Shown piece by piece: positions 13,856 to 13,989 of a stretch of DNA of 13,989 nt. A model generated the notes under the pieces. That model was not told the DNA's origin, did no database searches, and worked only from the letters and a program-made list of their open reading frames with translations. Source of the stretch: an uncultured Odoribacter sp. (lineage in GTDB: Bacteria > Bacteroidota > Bacteroidia > Bacteroidales > Marinifilaceae); contig CAJKZL010000025.1 of assembly GCA_905204385.1 (NCBI GenBank), positions 1-13,989 of the forward strand. Direction: 5' to 3'. Position 1 is the stretch's first letter. Every line of letters begins with the position of its first letter. Made by a program: the position numbers and the translations under genes.

Positions 13856-13987
13856 TATGCCGACCCCTGTTTCAAAATAGGGCTTGGACACCGAGGACAT
13901 TCCCTCGGGGAATAACAGTACGGCCCGGGTATCGGGCAGGCTTCCGTTATTCTTATCGGAAAGTGTTCCGATCAATCCTTTGAAAAT
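13844..13987 (-). CDS. Fragment of a DUF5686/carboxypeptidase-regulatory-like outer-membrane protein (partial)
   Basis: Reading the minus strand inward from the window edge gives IFKGLIGTLSDKNNGSLP..., then LLFPEGMSSVSKPYFETGVG and IENIF. The 'FPEGMSS...KPYxExGVGIENIF' pattern is the near-C-terminal beta-barrel portion of the DUF5686-type outer-membrane proteins of Bacteroidota, from memory of the family. After IENIF the expected 'KxxRVDxVWR' continuation is missing, and the frame enters sequence antisense to CbiC. Function in this family is not firmly known. The gene is cut at both ends, by the window edge and by the palindromic junction. I am moderately sure of the family and more sure that the coding strand switches here. 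Confidence 0.45.
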
Positions 13988-13989
13988 AA

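Noticed and set aside
13547..13975. A 142-codon minus-strand frame taken as one gene
   Set aside because: Only its first part (right of 13844) resembles a protein family; the remainder is antisense to CobJ, so the frame crosses the chimeric junction.
1..13989. RNA genes, insertion sequences, CRISPR arrays or phage genes
   Set aside because: Nothing resembling tRNA or rRNA, transposase motifs, terminal inverted repeats or regularly spaced repeats was seen; the only short tandem repeat encodes a protein linker.

Overview
This is a 14 kb stretch from an anaerobic member of the Bacteroidales (Bacteroidota). The order is inferred from five things: TonB-dependent receptors with Bacteroidota-type N-terminal domains, lipoprotein signals whose cysteine is followed by acidic residues (CDDNDDEE, CNDDEKK), a Bacteroides-style -33/-7 promoter, the lack of clear Shine-Dalgarno sites, and an HmuY/CobN-type gene set. 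The genus cannot be read from the sequence. All intact genes are on the + strand, and nearly all concern corrinoids or other tetrapyrroles and their metals.

Layout. (1) 1-4444 is the end of an operon: the 3' end of one TonB-dependent receptor, a complete second receptor starting 2 bases after it, and two CbiK-type cobaltochelatase homologues. Both CbiK proteins carry export signals; one is a predicted surface lipoprotein and the other a predicted periplasmic protein. A strong hairpin at 4511-4542 closes the unit. (2) 4445-4967 holds that terminator, a possible promoter element and a cobalamin riboswitch (about 4655-4828, B12 box at 4805-4822). (3) 4968-12740 follows the riboswitch: a BtuB-like TonB receptor, a lipoprotein with two tandem HmuY-type domains, and a very large CobN/HmuS-family chelatase with an N-terminal export signal and a C-terminal membrane anchor. 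The CobN reading frame is broken by one in-frame TGA at 9291-9293. (4) From 12810 a new promoter precedes cobJ (precorrin-3B C17-methyltransferase). Its frame runs into the start of a CbiC/CobH (precorrin-8X methylmutase) domain, which is cut by an in-frame TAG at 13805-13807. (5) The last ~145 bases make sense only on the minus strand, as a piece of a probable DUF5686-type outer-membrane protein. It meets the CbiC fragment exactly at a 12-base palindrome, so the window end looks like a chimera or an inversion.

How the genes may work together. Receptors and lipoproteins would capture and import a tetrapyrrole. The unusual part is that three chelatase-family proteins (two CbiK, one CobN/HmuS) all appear to act outside the cytoplasm, and the receptor-HmuY-HmuS-like set, known elsewhere for haem, sits here behind a B12 sensor. 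The inference is a corrinoid- or cobalt-related salvage or (de)metallation system at the cell envelope. The sequence does not prove the substrate or the direction of the reaction.

No RNA genes other than the riboswitch, no insertion sequences and no CRISPR array were seen.
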